Source: Bacteroidales bacterium (GTDB taxonomy: Bacteria; Bacteroidota; Bacteroidia; Bacteroidales; F082). Taken from it: DNA of 64,000 bases. The notes under the pieces were generated by a model, which ran no database searches, was not told the DNA's origin, and saw nothing but the letters and a program-made list of their open reading frames with translations. The translations under genes were made by a program, and so were the position numbers. The DNA is taken from the NCBI GenBank assembly GCA_017531225.1, contig JAFXLL010000011.1, forward strand, positions 122,769-186,768, in the 5' to 3' direction. Of this stretch, positions 28,435 through 35,337 are shown piece by piece (within the stretch, counting starts at the first letter, position 1; each line of letters starts with the position of its first letter).

Positions 28435-29088
28435 TTATAGTTTGCTGATGATACTTCTGATTTTATCTGAAATGTATTTCACCGAATTGGTAGCGTTTTC
28501 AAGCACTTGCACCATATCCTTGCGCTTGATGATCTCGGTGAGGCTGTAGTTCTGTTGGAACAATTTGCTGATATAATTACCGTAGAGCTCGTCGTTGTCG
28601 TGCTCAAGGGTCTTGATTTCATGGCAAAGACGGCCGATTTCCCTGCGTTTGCTGGGGTTTGAGATGTGGGGGAGACGGTTGATGATGTTGCTCAGGCTTT
28701 CTGCCGCAAACATGATATTCTCCGCCATGGTGGTCAGGCCTTCGTCGACCTCGATGAAACGGCGGGTGACGATGATGTTACCGCAGTCGTCGATACGGTC
28801 CATGAAGTCGTCCATCAACTCGGCCAACTCGTGGACGTCCTCGCGTTGGAATGGAGTCAGAACGGTGCTGAAGAGCGTGCTGTGGAACTCGTCCAACACG
28901 TTGTCGCCGCCTTTCTCGCAGGCCTTGATTTCAGCCTTCAGGCTTTGCAGCCGCTCGATGTCGGTCTCCAGGAGCATCTGCCGCAGGAGTTTGGAACCCT
29001 GGGCGATGTATTCTGCCTGCTTCTCGTAAAGCGGATAAAAACGCTTTTCCTTGGGGACGAATTGCTGGAAGAAACTGTTGAGACTCAT
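28435..29088 (-). CDS. DUF47 (PhoU-like) phosphate transport regulator, copy 2
   Basis: 217 residues, largely helical. N-terminal LNSFFQQFVPKEKRFYPLYEKQA and the internal REDVHELAELMDDFMDRIDDCGN motif match DUF47/YkaA proteins, which accompany PiT transporters and are thought to regulate them, as PhoU does for Pst. It follows the PiT gene by 4 bases. It is a paralogue of the gene at 30160-30810, but clearly diverged. Confidence 0.88.
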   Translation of the reverse strand: MSLNSFFQQFVPKEKRFYPLYEKQAEYIAQGSKLLRQMLLETDIERLQSLKAEIKACEKGGDNVLDEFHSTLFSTVLTPFQREDVHELAELMDDFMDRIDDCGNIIVTRRFIEVDEGLTTMAENIMFAAESLSNIINRLPHISNPSKRREIGRLCHEIKTLEHDNDELYGNYISKLFQQNYSLTEIIKRKDMVQVLENATNSVKYISDKIRSIISKL

Positions 29089-29092
29089 GGCG

Positions 29093-30160
29093 TTAACGGG
29101 TTAAGAAGTGAAACAACAGGTTCAATACGCCGCCGATGACCAAGGGCACGGGGATGGTGAGGATCCAGGAGAGCACGATGCGTCGCGCAGTGACCCATTT
29201 GACGGATTTCATGCCGTCGGTCAGGCCTACGCCTATGACGCCGCCGGTGATGGTGTGCGTGGTGCTCACGGGGATGCCGAGGAATGAGGTGGCGATCAAA
29301 GTGGTGGCGCCTGCAAACTCAGCGGAGAAGCCGCGTACTGGAGTGATCTTGGCCAAGCCGCCGCCCATGGTCTTGATGACGTTCTTACCGCCAATCAAGA
29401 TGCCTAACGACATGATGATATAACACATTACGGCAAGGATGTCAGGGATGTGGAAGCCCTGGCTGCTGTCGTAGAAGTTGCCGATGAACGACTTCATCTC
29501 GGGGCTGACGCCTGCCGTGGTGAACACGCTGGCCATCAGCACGGCGATGATACCCATGGTCTTGGGCGCGTCGTTGGAGCCGTGGCCGATGCAGAAGGCA
29601 GCCGTGGAGAAATGCTGCAGCACCTTGAATATCTTATCCACTTTTTTGCGGGGCTTGTTCTTGAAGATCTTCAGGAAGAGACATTCAAGGAAGAAGCCTA
29701 AGAAAAGCCCAATCAAAGGAGAAAGGACGATGAATGCCAAGGTGATAACGATGGGCTTCATGTGAAGCACGTCGCTGCCGTTGACGAACCAAGCTGCGCC
29801 GATGATGCCGCCGATGAGGGCGTGTGAGGTGGAGATGGGCATGCCGCTCTTGGTGCAGACCCACACCCAGATGGCAGCGCCGACGAGGGCCGATAGGATC
29901 AGGTAAGGGTCGATGACGCTTTGCTCGGCGAAGTTGGCCATGGTGTTACCCACGGCAAACTGCTGGTTGAGCACCAGGCGGATGATGAGGAAGGCGGCGA
30001 ACTCCCAAAACGAGGCCCAGATGATGGCCTGCACGGGTGTCATCACCTTGGTGGCGATGATGGTGGATATGGAGTTGGCCGCGTCGTTCATGCCGTTCAG
30101 GAAGGTGAAGACGAAGGCAAGGACGATGGATAGGATGATGGCTATGGTCAGGAGGTTCAT
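29093..30160 (-). CDS. pit: Inorganic phosphate transporter, PiT family
   Basis: 355 residues from ATG 30160; the upstream GTG 30163 is less likely because ATG forms a TGATG overlap with the DUF47 stop. About 10 membrane segments. Two PiT signature repeats are seen: FLNGMNDAANSIST (about 20-33) and the C-terminal GVSTTHTITGGVIGVGLTDG pattern, with a matching STSHALIGGIIGA in the first half. It takes up phosphate with H+ or Na+. The DUF47 genes on both sides are likely partners. Confidence 0.92.
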   Translation of the reverse strand: MNLLTIAIILSIVLAFVFTFLNGMNDAANSISTIIATKVMTPVQAIIWASFWEFAAFLIIRLVLNQQFAVGNTMANFAEQSVIDPYLILSALVGAAIWVWVCTKSGMPISTSHALIGGIIGAAWFVNGSDVLHMKPIVITLAFIVLSPLIGLFLGFFLECLFLKIFKNKPRKKVDKIFKVLQHFSTAAFCIGHGSNDAPKTMGIIAVLMASVFTTAGVSPEMKSFIGNFYDSSQGFHIPDILAVMCYIIMSLGILIGGKNVIKTMGGGLAKITPVRGFSAEFAGATTLIATSFLGIPVSTTHTITGGVIGVGLTDGMKSVKWVTARRIVLSWILTIPVPLVIGGVLNLLFHFLTR

Positions 30161-30810
30161 CACGATTCTTTTATGATCAACAGTTTCACGATGCCCGTGA
30201 CGTCTTTCGCACGGTCGGTGGTGTCTTCCACCACCTGGGCTATCTCCTTATATTTCAACAGCTCGATCTCGTCTTTTTCGTTCTCGAAAAGGTAGGTGAT
30301 GTAGTCGCCGTAGATGTCGTCAACCACATGCTCGATTTGGGTGACCTTGTCGCAAAGGTCGCCGATCTGCTTGTGGTTTTGACTGAGATGTTCCAGTAGT
30401 TGGAAGATTTGAATCATGGTGCTGGCATCCTCGTGGATGTTGTCCACAATCTCCTTGATCTGCTTGTCGATCTTCTTGGGGCTATACATCAAGATGGTCT
30501 TGGCCGAATGGTTGATGAAGTCGAGGAACATGTCAAGCTTCATGGCGAGGGCGTTCATGTCCTCACGGTCGAATGGGGTGACGAAGGCTTCGTTGAGCTC
30601 GACGTAGAACTCGCGCAGCAGCTCGTCGCCCGTGGTTTCCTGTTTCTTGATCATGCGGGTGAGCAACCGGCGCTCTTCGGGATCCTCGCTCTTGACGAGC
30701 TCCTTGAGGTATTTGGCGGCGACTTGAGCTGCCTCGGCCTGTTGCAGGTAGGTGGGGAAGAAGTGCTTTTCGCGGCTGCTTCCTCGGGTGAATAAATTAT
30801 TCAGTGCCAT
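30160..30810 (-). CDS. DUF47 (PhoU-like) phosphate transport regulator, copy 1
   Basis: 216 residues from ATG 30810. NLFTRGSSREKHFFPTYLQQAEAA and the motif REDMNALAMKLDMFLDFINHS identify the DUF47 family. First gene of the operon DUF47-PiT-DUF47-pncB; its stop overlaps the PiT start. A -7 box lies at 30831-30838. Carrying two DUF47 proteins around one transporter suggests two different regulatory partners or a heteromer. Confidence 0.88.
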   Translation of the reverse strand: MALNNLFTRGSSREKHFFPTYLQQAEAAQVAAKYLKELVKSEDPEERRLLTRMIKKQETTGDELLREFYVELNEAFVTPFDREDMNALAMKLDMFLDFINHSAKTILMYSPKKIDKQIKEIVDNIHEDASTMIQIFQLLEHLSQNHKQIGDLCDKVTQIEHVVDDIYGDYITYLFENEKDEIELLKYKEIAQVVEDTTDRAKDVTGIVKLLIIKES

Positions 30811-30830
30811 TTTCAAAACATTTCATCGAG

Positions 30831-30838
30831 CAAAAATA
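30831..30838 (-). promoter_or_regulatory. -7 box (TATTTTTG) for the phosphate operon
   Basis: TAnnTTTG match 21 bases upstream of ATG 30810 on the minus strand. Confidence 0.5.
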
Positions 30839-30878
30839 GGAAAAACAATCTTAAAACACTACAAATAAAACTTTTTTC

Positions 30879-30908
30879 TTGACTTTATGATTTTTTGCAC
30901 TATCTTTG
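30879..30908 (+). promoter_or_regulatory. Promoter of the sigma factor gene
   Basis: TTG at 30879-30881 and TATCTTTG at 30901-30908 with a 19-base spacer. The transcript has a leader of nearly 100 bases containing an AGGAGG near 30947 that is not followed by a usable start codon; coding begins at 31005. Confidence 0.7.
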
Positions 30909-31004
30909 CATAAAATTTCGTGTTTAACCAACCCATAGGAGGACAATTTATCGAACGATTTTACCCTGAATAACAGGCGCTAAGCCATTAAAAAACAGGG
31001 CCGT

Positions 31005-31592
31005 ATGTCCGAAACAAATAGAACTGATAAAGAGTTGATCGATGGCTACAGAGGTGGTTGTCTATCAGATTTTGAATTGTTGGTTGGTCGTTACCAGGAT
31101 CAAATCTATAATTATGTGTTCTCTTTGGTGAGAGACCGTCAGCTGTGCGACGACATTTTCCAGGACACTTTTGTGAAGATCATCCGTGTGATCAAGGCTG
31201 GTGTTTACAAGGACGAGGGGAAGTTTATCCAGTTTGCCATGCGTATCGCCCATAATTTGGTGATTGACCATTTCCGCAAGGAGAGCCGTATCCCGATGGT
31301 GGAGTCATCGAGTGAGGATTATAATTATGTCGACAATGCCCCCATTACTGACCCGTCGGTGGAGCAGGGGATGATTGTGGATCAGATCCACAGTGACTTG
31401 CGTAAGATGATTGAGTTGCTTCCTGCCGAGCAGAGAGAGGTGCTTCGCATGCGCATTTATGACGATTTGAGTTTCAAGGAGATTGCTGATCTCACCAAGG
31501 TGAGCATCAACACGGCATTGGGACGCATGCGTTATGCATTGATCAATTTGCGCAAGATGGCTGAGATGAACAATGTCAGCTTGAGTTATTGA
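31005..31592 (+). CDS. RNA polymerase sigma-70 family factor, ECF type
   Basis: 195 residues. Region 2 covers about 25-95 with LCDDIFQDTFVKIIR and the FAMRIAHNLVIDHFRKE core-binding and -10 segments; region 4 covers about 135-185 with LPAEQREVLRMRIYDDLSFKEIADLTKVSINTALGRM, a complete HTH. No anti-sigma gene is adjacent. Closely similar factors are widespread in Bacteroidota. The long leader may carry post-transcriptional control. A 47-residue gene follows 86 bases downstream. Confidence 0.92.
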   Translation: MSETNRTDKELIDGYRGGCLSDFELLVGRYQDQIYNYVFSLVRDRQLCDDIFQDTFVKIIRVIKAGVYKDEGKFIQFAMRIAHNLVIDHFRKESRIPMVESSSEDYNYVDNAPITDPSVEQGMIVDQIHSDLRKMIELLPAEQREVLRMRIYDDLSFKEIADLTKVSINTALGRMRYALINLRKMAEMNNVSLSY

Positions 31593-31678
31593 TGTTTTGA
31601 AAAAAGTTTTTGGCTTGGCACAATAATAGGCATTAGTTTCCGTTTTAAGGTTGAAAGTTCAATCAAAACCAAACGCCT

Positions 31679-31822
31679 ATGACGGAAAGTGCTACTCTCG
31701 ATTACCATGAACCCATGTTGAAACCAAGTCAAGCCGTGCTGAACTTCATTTTCAGTTACGCAGCAGCCTACGAGGCGGTCGAAAACGATCTGATTGGCCG
31801 AGTGGAATTCATGAAAAACTAA
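31679..31822 (+). CDS. Small hypothetical protein (47 residues) downstream of the sigma factor
   Basis: ATG 31679 to TAA 31822. The product starts MTESATLDYHEPMLKPSQ and ends RVEFMKN; the middle (AVLNFIFSYAAAYEAVENDL) is predicted amphipathic helix. It is bounded by the sigma gene upstream and a strong terminator 7 bases after its stop, which supports a real transcript end here. I recall small proteins of similar size in this position in other Bacteroidales, but could not check. Function unknown. Confidence 0.6.
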   Translation: MTESATLDYHEPMLKPSQAVLNFIFSYAAAYEAVENDLIGRVEFMKN

Positions 31823-31828
31823 ACTAAG

Positions 31829-31852
31829 GCACCCTTCGGGGTGCTTTTTTTT
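31829..31852 (+). terminator. Intrinsic terminator after the small protein
   Basis: Stem GCACCC/GGGTGC closed by a UUCG-type loop (TTCG) and followed by eight T. Confidence 0.9.
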
Positions 31853-31861
31853 GATAAAACG

Positions 31862-31891
31862 TTGCGAAGTCAGGAATTTGGTGTATCTTTG
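31862..31891 (+). promoter_or_regulatory. Promoter of a short transcript
   Basis: TTG 31862-31864 and TATCTTTG 31884-31891, spacer 19. No protein gene with a proper leader follows on this strand; an intrinsic terminator lies about 130 bases downstream. Confidence 0.6.
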
Positions 31892-31895
31892 CAAT

Positions 31896-32026
31896 GTCTG
31901 AATTCGCCCAGGCCTCCGCATCTTGCCCGATGATTGCGTGGTGGCAGCTAACAGACAGGCTGTGGCAAGCAGCTTCGCAGCAGGGGCGACTGCAAGAAAA
32001 AGAAAAGGGGCTCATGCCCCTTTTTT
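31896..32026 (+). ncRNA. Candidate small RNA, about 130 nt
   Basis: It is bounded by a consensus promoter (31862-31891) and an intrinsic terminator (32007-32026). The interior is GC-rich compared with the flanks and can form hairpins, for example GCTG/CAGC around 31970 and GCAG/CTGC around 31975-31995. An ATG at 31894 opens a frame that runs through the terminator and across the opposite gene, so I do not consider it coding. No match to tmRNA, RNase P, 6S or the conserved SRP RNA loop was recognised. Confidence 0.4.
32007..32026. terminator. Bidirectional intrinsic terminator
   Basis: Stem GGGGC/GCCCC with loop TCAT, six T on the plus side and a T-rich run on the minus side. It ends the candidate small RNA and the minus-strand gene at 32026-32457. 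Confidence 0.8.
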
Positions 32027-32457
32027 CATTTCCGTTCCCAGATGAGCGGAATCTTTTCCAAATCGCACAGCTTGATGGCGTGAACCGTGGTGACGAGCCA
32101 AAAGTTTTCGTTTTTGTCATAATGGAGATGAACGGCCGCGATATGGTTGATGTTTTCCAGTAAAACGGCCAATATCAGCGATAGCGGTTTGTTGCCCAAT
32201 CGAATCTGGTTATAGTTTTTGGCCACAAACTCAGCGTATCCCTCCTTGGTGATGCCCAGTTGATTCAATTGTTCTTCCAACTCATCGATATGCCTATGGT
32301 TGTGCTTCACCATGTTGTTTTCGCTTGACCGAATATCCCTGACTACAACTGGGAGATCCATGAACTCGTTAATCTTGTTAAGTGCCGCTATAGGTAACTT
32401 TCCGATGCTCTTATATTGTTTGTTGAGTTTTACTCTATTCTTGCTATGCTTAGACAT
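32026..32457 (-). CDS. PBECR-like putative nuclease domain protein
   Basis: 143 residues from ATG 32457; the frame extends upstream to 32487 but that part overlaps the -7 box. A basic N-terminus (MSKHSKNRVKLNKQYKS) is followed by a compact domain containing VKHNHRHID, then VAKNYNQIRLGNKPLSLIL, WLVTTVHAI and a final PLIWERK. This resembles the barnase/EndoU/colicin E5-D/RelE-like (PBECR) nuclease folds, in which a conserved His sits before a strand ending in a basic residue. The assignment is by eye only. It stands alone, with no recognisable partner antitoxin, at the left border of the accessory island. Confidence 0.45.
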   Translation of the reverse strand: MSKHSKNRVKLNKQYKSIGKLPIAALNKINEFMDLPVVVRDIRSSENNMVKHNHRHIDELEEQLNQLGITKEGYAEFVAKNYNQIRLGNKPLSLILAVLLENINHIAAVHLHYDKNENFWLVTTVHAIKLCDLEKIPLIWERK

Positions 32458-32484
32458 AATAGTTTTATTTTTTATATTTGCTTG

Positions 32485-32492
32485 CAAAAATA
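32485..32492 (-). promoter_or_regulatory. -7 box (TATTTTTG) for the PBECR-like gene
   Basis: TAnnTTTG match 28 bases upstream of ATG 32457. It supports that start. Confidence 0.5.
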
Positions 32493-32623
32493 ATATAAAA
32501 TACCTAAAAATGTATTAATAATAAAAACATATTTAAATAAGGTTGATTTTCAATATCATGGTATGATAAAGAAATACTAATCTTATAAGTACCCGCAACC
32601 CCCGAAATGTTTCATAAGATTTG

Positions 32624-32653
32624 TTGAACTTTAGGGGAAAAATTGTATCTTTG
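32624..32653 (+). promoter_or_regulatory. Promoter of the restriction-modification operon
   Basis: TTG 32624-32626 and TATCTTTG 32646-32653 with a 19-base spacer, 28 bases before the GIY-YIG gene. No other consensus promoter is seen before 43594, so all six genes to the YgjP-like protease may be one transcript. An inverted repeat ATCTTAT/ATAAGAT lies just upstream (about 32579-32620). Confidence 0.7.
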
Positions 32654-32681
32654 AGGTCACTTTTAAAACCTAGAGATACAA

Positions 32682-33371
32682 ATGAACCATAATAGCAATA
32701 CGCCAGCCTCTGGCAATACTGGCTATGTGTATATTCTAACCAATCCCAGCTTTAAGGAGGATTGGGTGAAGATTGGTAAAAGCTCTCGTCCTGTAGATGT
32801 GCGCTCCAAGGAATTGGATAACACTGCCGTGCCGTTACCTTTTGAGATATTTGCCACGTTGAAAACATGTAAATACAACGAGGTTGAAAAGATGGTGCAC
32901 AAGATGATTGACCGTCTGACAGATCTTCGTATTCGCCAGAATAGGGAGTTCTTTAATGTGCCGCCTCAGGTGGCGCTCGACATCCTTCGCGATATTGCCA
33001 ATGCAATTGATGATGCCGTGGTTACCCTTTACAAGGATAATCAACCTGTTCCAGAAGGAGAGGAGTGTCCCAAGGAAAAACGTGAGATCAAGCGTGGACG
33101 TTTCAAATTTAGTATGGTTGACATTCCTATTGGTGCCATGATTACTTTTATTCCTACTGGCATTCAGGTGAAGGTGGTCAGCGACGACCAAATTGAATAT
33201 GAAGGCCGGATTTTCAAGCTTTCTCCGTTTGTAGGTACGTTTATGCCTGCTGAAAAACGTAATACTTCGGGCGCTTATCAGGGCGCAAAATACTTCTCTT
33301 ATAAAGGGAGGGTGCTGGATGATTTGAGAAAAGAAAGAGAACTCGATAGAGAAAACAATGAAAACAGTTGA
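32682..33371 (+). CDS. GIY-YIG (T5orf172/MUG113-type) protein with RAMA-like C-terminal domain
   Basis: 229 residues. Residues about 14-105 form the GIY-YIG core: GYVYILTNP, VKIGKS, the Arg of RPVDVRSKEL, and a terminal FFNVPP segment. After a short linker, about 145-215 (IPIGAMITFIPTGIQVKVV ... IEYEGRIFKLSPF ... YFSYKGRVLDDLR) looks like the RAMA-type domain that accompanies adenine methylases and restriction enzymes; this second call is inference. First gene of the operon with the PIN-like membrane protein and hsdMSR, 14 bases upstream of the former. It could be a nuclease acting on modified DNA or an accessory restriction effector. Confidence 0.75.
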   Translation: MNHNSNTPASGNTGYVYILTNPSFKEDWVKIGKSSRPVDVRSKELDNTAVPLPFEIFATLKTCKYNEVEKMVHKMIDRLTDLRIRQNREFFNVPPQVALDILRDIANAIDDAVVTLYKDNQPVPEGEECPKEKREIKRGRFKFSMVDIPIGAMITFIPTGIQVKVVSDDQIEYEGRIFKLSPFVGTFMPAEKRNTSGAYQGAKYFSYKGRVLDDLRKERELDRENNENS

Positions 33372-33385
33372 AGAGTAAGATAACT

Positions 33386-35335
33386 ATGGATAAACTACTA
33401 GCTACATATTCTCTTTTAGGGTATTTGAAAGAAACATCTTCGTCAAAAGCAGCTATTACAGAGTTATATTCTCCCTTGGTAAAAAAAGCCATGTCTGAGT
33501 ATGCTTTGGAACATGGTCTTACTGAATACAAGGGACGCTCTTTAAAAGAGATTAGTGACAAGGTGTTTTCTATATTCGATATTAGGATTCCATTACCAAT
33601 ACTTGGTAAAATACTTGAAGCTATTGAGCAGGAGATTGATGATAAGAATGTTTTCGCCCTTTATAAAGATGGTGCATTCATAATTAAAAGCTATGTATTC
33701 AATAGTATTGATGAGTTGTTTGAACAGGAGGGACAGAATATAGAACTGCTTGAAACTGATTATAAATCGTATTGTGTTGATAATGGATACGATTACAATT
33801 TCGAGGAATTAAAGACTTTTATTCTTGCCCAACAAATAGAATTATTCACTGATAGTAAATCAGACTTGCTAGACTTAAATTATTTTGTTCCCAAATATGT
33901 TTCCGAAAAGATGCAAGATTCGATAATTTTCGGTGTGATGAGCAAAATATATTTGGGAAGTATTATAGAATCTTATTTGAGACAAAATATTACAAAGAAA
34001 GTCACTGATGCTGAGCTATTATTAGACACGAATTTCTTTATTAGTTTGATAAATCTTAATACTGAAGATGCTTATCATACATGTAATCAAGTGTATGATC
34101 TATGTCATCAACTGGGCTATAAATTTAGTATGCTGTACAGTACGTATGACCAGATACAAGTATTACTCAGCAATCGCATCAATGATTTTGCAAATAAGGA
34201 TTATATTGGTGCGGTGAAATGCGCTGATGTGTTTAGTGCGTGCATTCGGAGAAATATAGACAAGACCACACTTGAGAGAATAAAAGATAATGTATTTAAA
34301 ACAATTGGAGAGAAAGGTATTACTATCATAAAAGAAGCTCAGATTAGGGACATTGTCGAGAAAGCTAGTAAATCAAAAGAGTATAAAGATTTGATTCAAA
34401 GCAGGCAAAACAATAGAGAAAGTGCTCTTAATGATATTGTGGCAAGGTATTATGTTGAGAAAAAAAGAGGGCAAAATGTTAAAGAATTTGTTGATGCCCA
34501 ATGCTGGTTCCTTCATAACTCATATTCTCCATACGATTTTAGCTATGGTAAAAGAATTCATGATAGGTATTTGATAAGTGCTAATGAATTATTGGTGTTG
34601 TTATGGTTGTCTAATCCGGCACAGGGACAAAACATTTCAATTAATGATATAACCAAAGGAGGGCTGGCTTCTTATGTGACAAAATATAGAAGGTCCAAAA
34701 TGCCAACAAGAGAGACCTTGAAAATAATAAAGAAACGAGCTGATGATGCTTTGTCAATAGGCAGTATTACCGAAAAAGATAGTTTTAATTTATGCATTCG
34801 AATGGCTGAAGGCCATTTAACCCAGAAAGAAGTCGACGAATCACTGCTTGCAAATAATGTGACGGATGAACAGTTCGCTAAAAAGTTGAAAGAATATACT
34901 AGTGAGGAAGAAAACATCAAATTAAAACAGAAACATGATGCAGAGGCAGAGATAGAGGGCCTAAATAAAAAAATAGAGGAAAAGGATTTACAAATACAAA
35001 GCTTAAACGAACGCCTCGAATCATTAGAAAAGGCCGAATATCAAAAAGATAAAGATGAGTTCGTTAATTCAAAAATGCGTAAATTGGCCAAGGATACTTG
35101 GATAAATGTTTTTGTGATCCTAGCTATTTGTGCATTGTGTTGTATCAATGAGTTTTATAAGTCCGTACTCCCGACATGTTGGTCTATTGTTGTTGTGGTT
35201 ATTGTGGTATTGGCAACTACATTTGGGCCTATGCTTTTAAGAAAAATAAAAGTTAAAGACTATTTCTACCGGAAAGGATTACGGAAACGATTAGAAAAAG
35301 AATTTGACGATAGTCATAACACGAAAAGCAATTAA
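33386..35335 (+). CDS. PIN-like domain protein with coiled coil and two C-terminal membrane segments
   Basis: 649 residues from ATG 33386. The first about 200 residues are a helical region without recognised domain. A PIN-like nuclease centre follows: LLLDTNFFISL with Asp214, then ALNDIVARYYV (Asp350) and VDAQCWFLHNS (Asp370), the expected acidic pattern. A long coiled coil (about 505-560) leads to two membrane helices (about 572-588 and 597-617) and a basic tail. It stops 2 bases before hsdM, so it is translated with the restriction operon. A membrane-tethered putative RNase next to HsdM is unusual; an abortive-infection back-up role is speculation. Strongly AT-rich codon use. Confidence 0.7.
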   Translation: MDKLLATYSLLGYLKETSSSKAAITELYSPLVKKAMSEYALEHGLTEYKGRSLKEISDKVFSIFDIRIPLPILGKILEAIEQEIDDKNVFALYKDGAFIIKSYVFNSIDELFEQEGQNIELLETDYKSYCVDNGYDYNFEELKTFILAQQIELFTDSKSDLLDLNYFVPKYVSEKMQDSIIFGVMSKIYLGSIIESYLRQNITKKVTDAELLLDTNFFISLINLNTEDAYHTCNQVYDLCHQLGYKFSMLYSTYDQIQVLLSNRINDFANKDYIGAVKCADVFSACIRRNIDKTTLERIKDNVFKTIGEKGITIIKEAQIRDIVEKASKSKEYKDLIQSRQNNRESALNDIVARYYVEKKRGQNVKEFVDAQCWFLHNSYSPYDFSYGKRIHDRYLISANELLVLLWLSNPAQGQNISINDITKGGLASYVTKYRRSKMPTRETLKIIKKRADDALSIGSITEKDSFNLCIRMAEGHLTQKEVDESLLANNVTDEQFAKKLKEYTSEEENIKLKQKHDAEAEIEGLNKKIEEKDLQIQSLNERLESLEKAEYQKDKDEFVNSKMRKLAKDTWINVFVILAICALCCINEFYKSVLPTCWSIVVVVIVVLATTFGPMLLRKIKVKDYFYRKGLRKRLEKEFDDSHNTKSN

Positions 35336-35337
35336 CA

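Noticed and set aside
31607-31630. Sequence TTGGCACAATAATAGGCA resembling a sigma-54 -24/-12 promoter before the 47-residue gene
   Set aside because: The spacing between the GG and GC dinucleotides is one base too long, which normally abolishes sigma-54 activity.
31894-32163. Plus-strand 89-codon frame after the 31884 promoter
   Set aside because: It has no leader, runs through a terminator and across the opposite-strand gene; a small RNA explains the promoter better.
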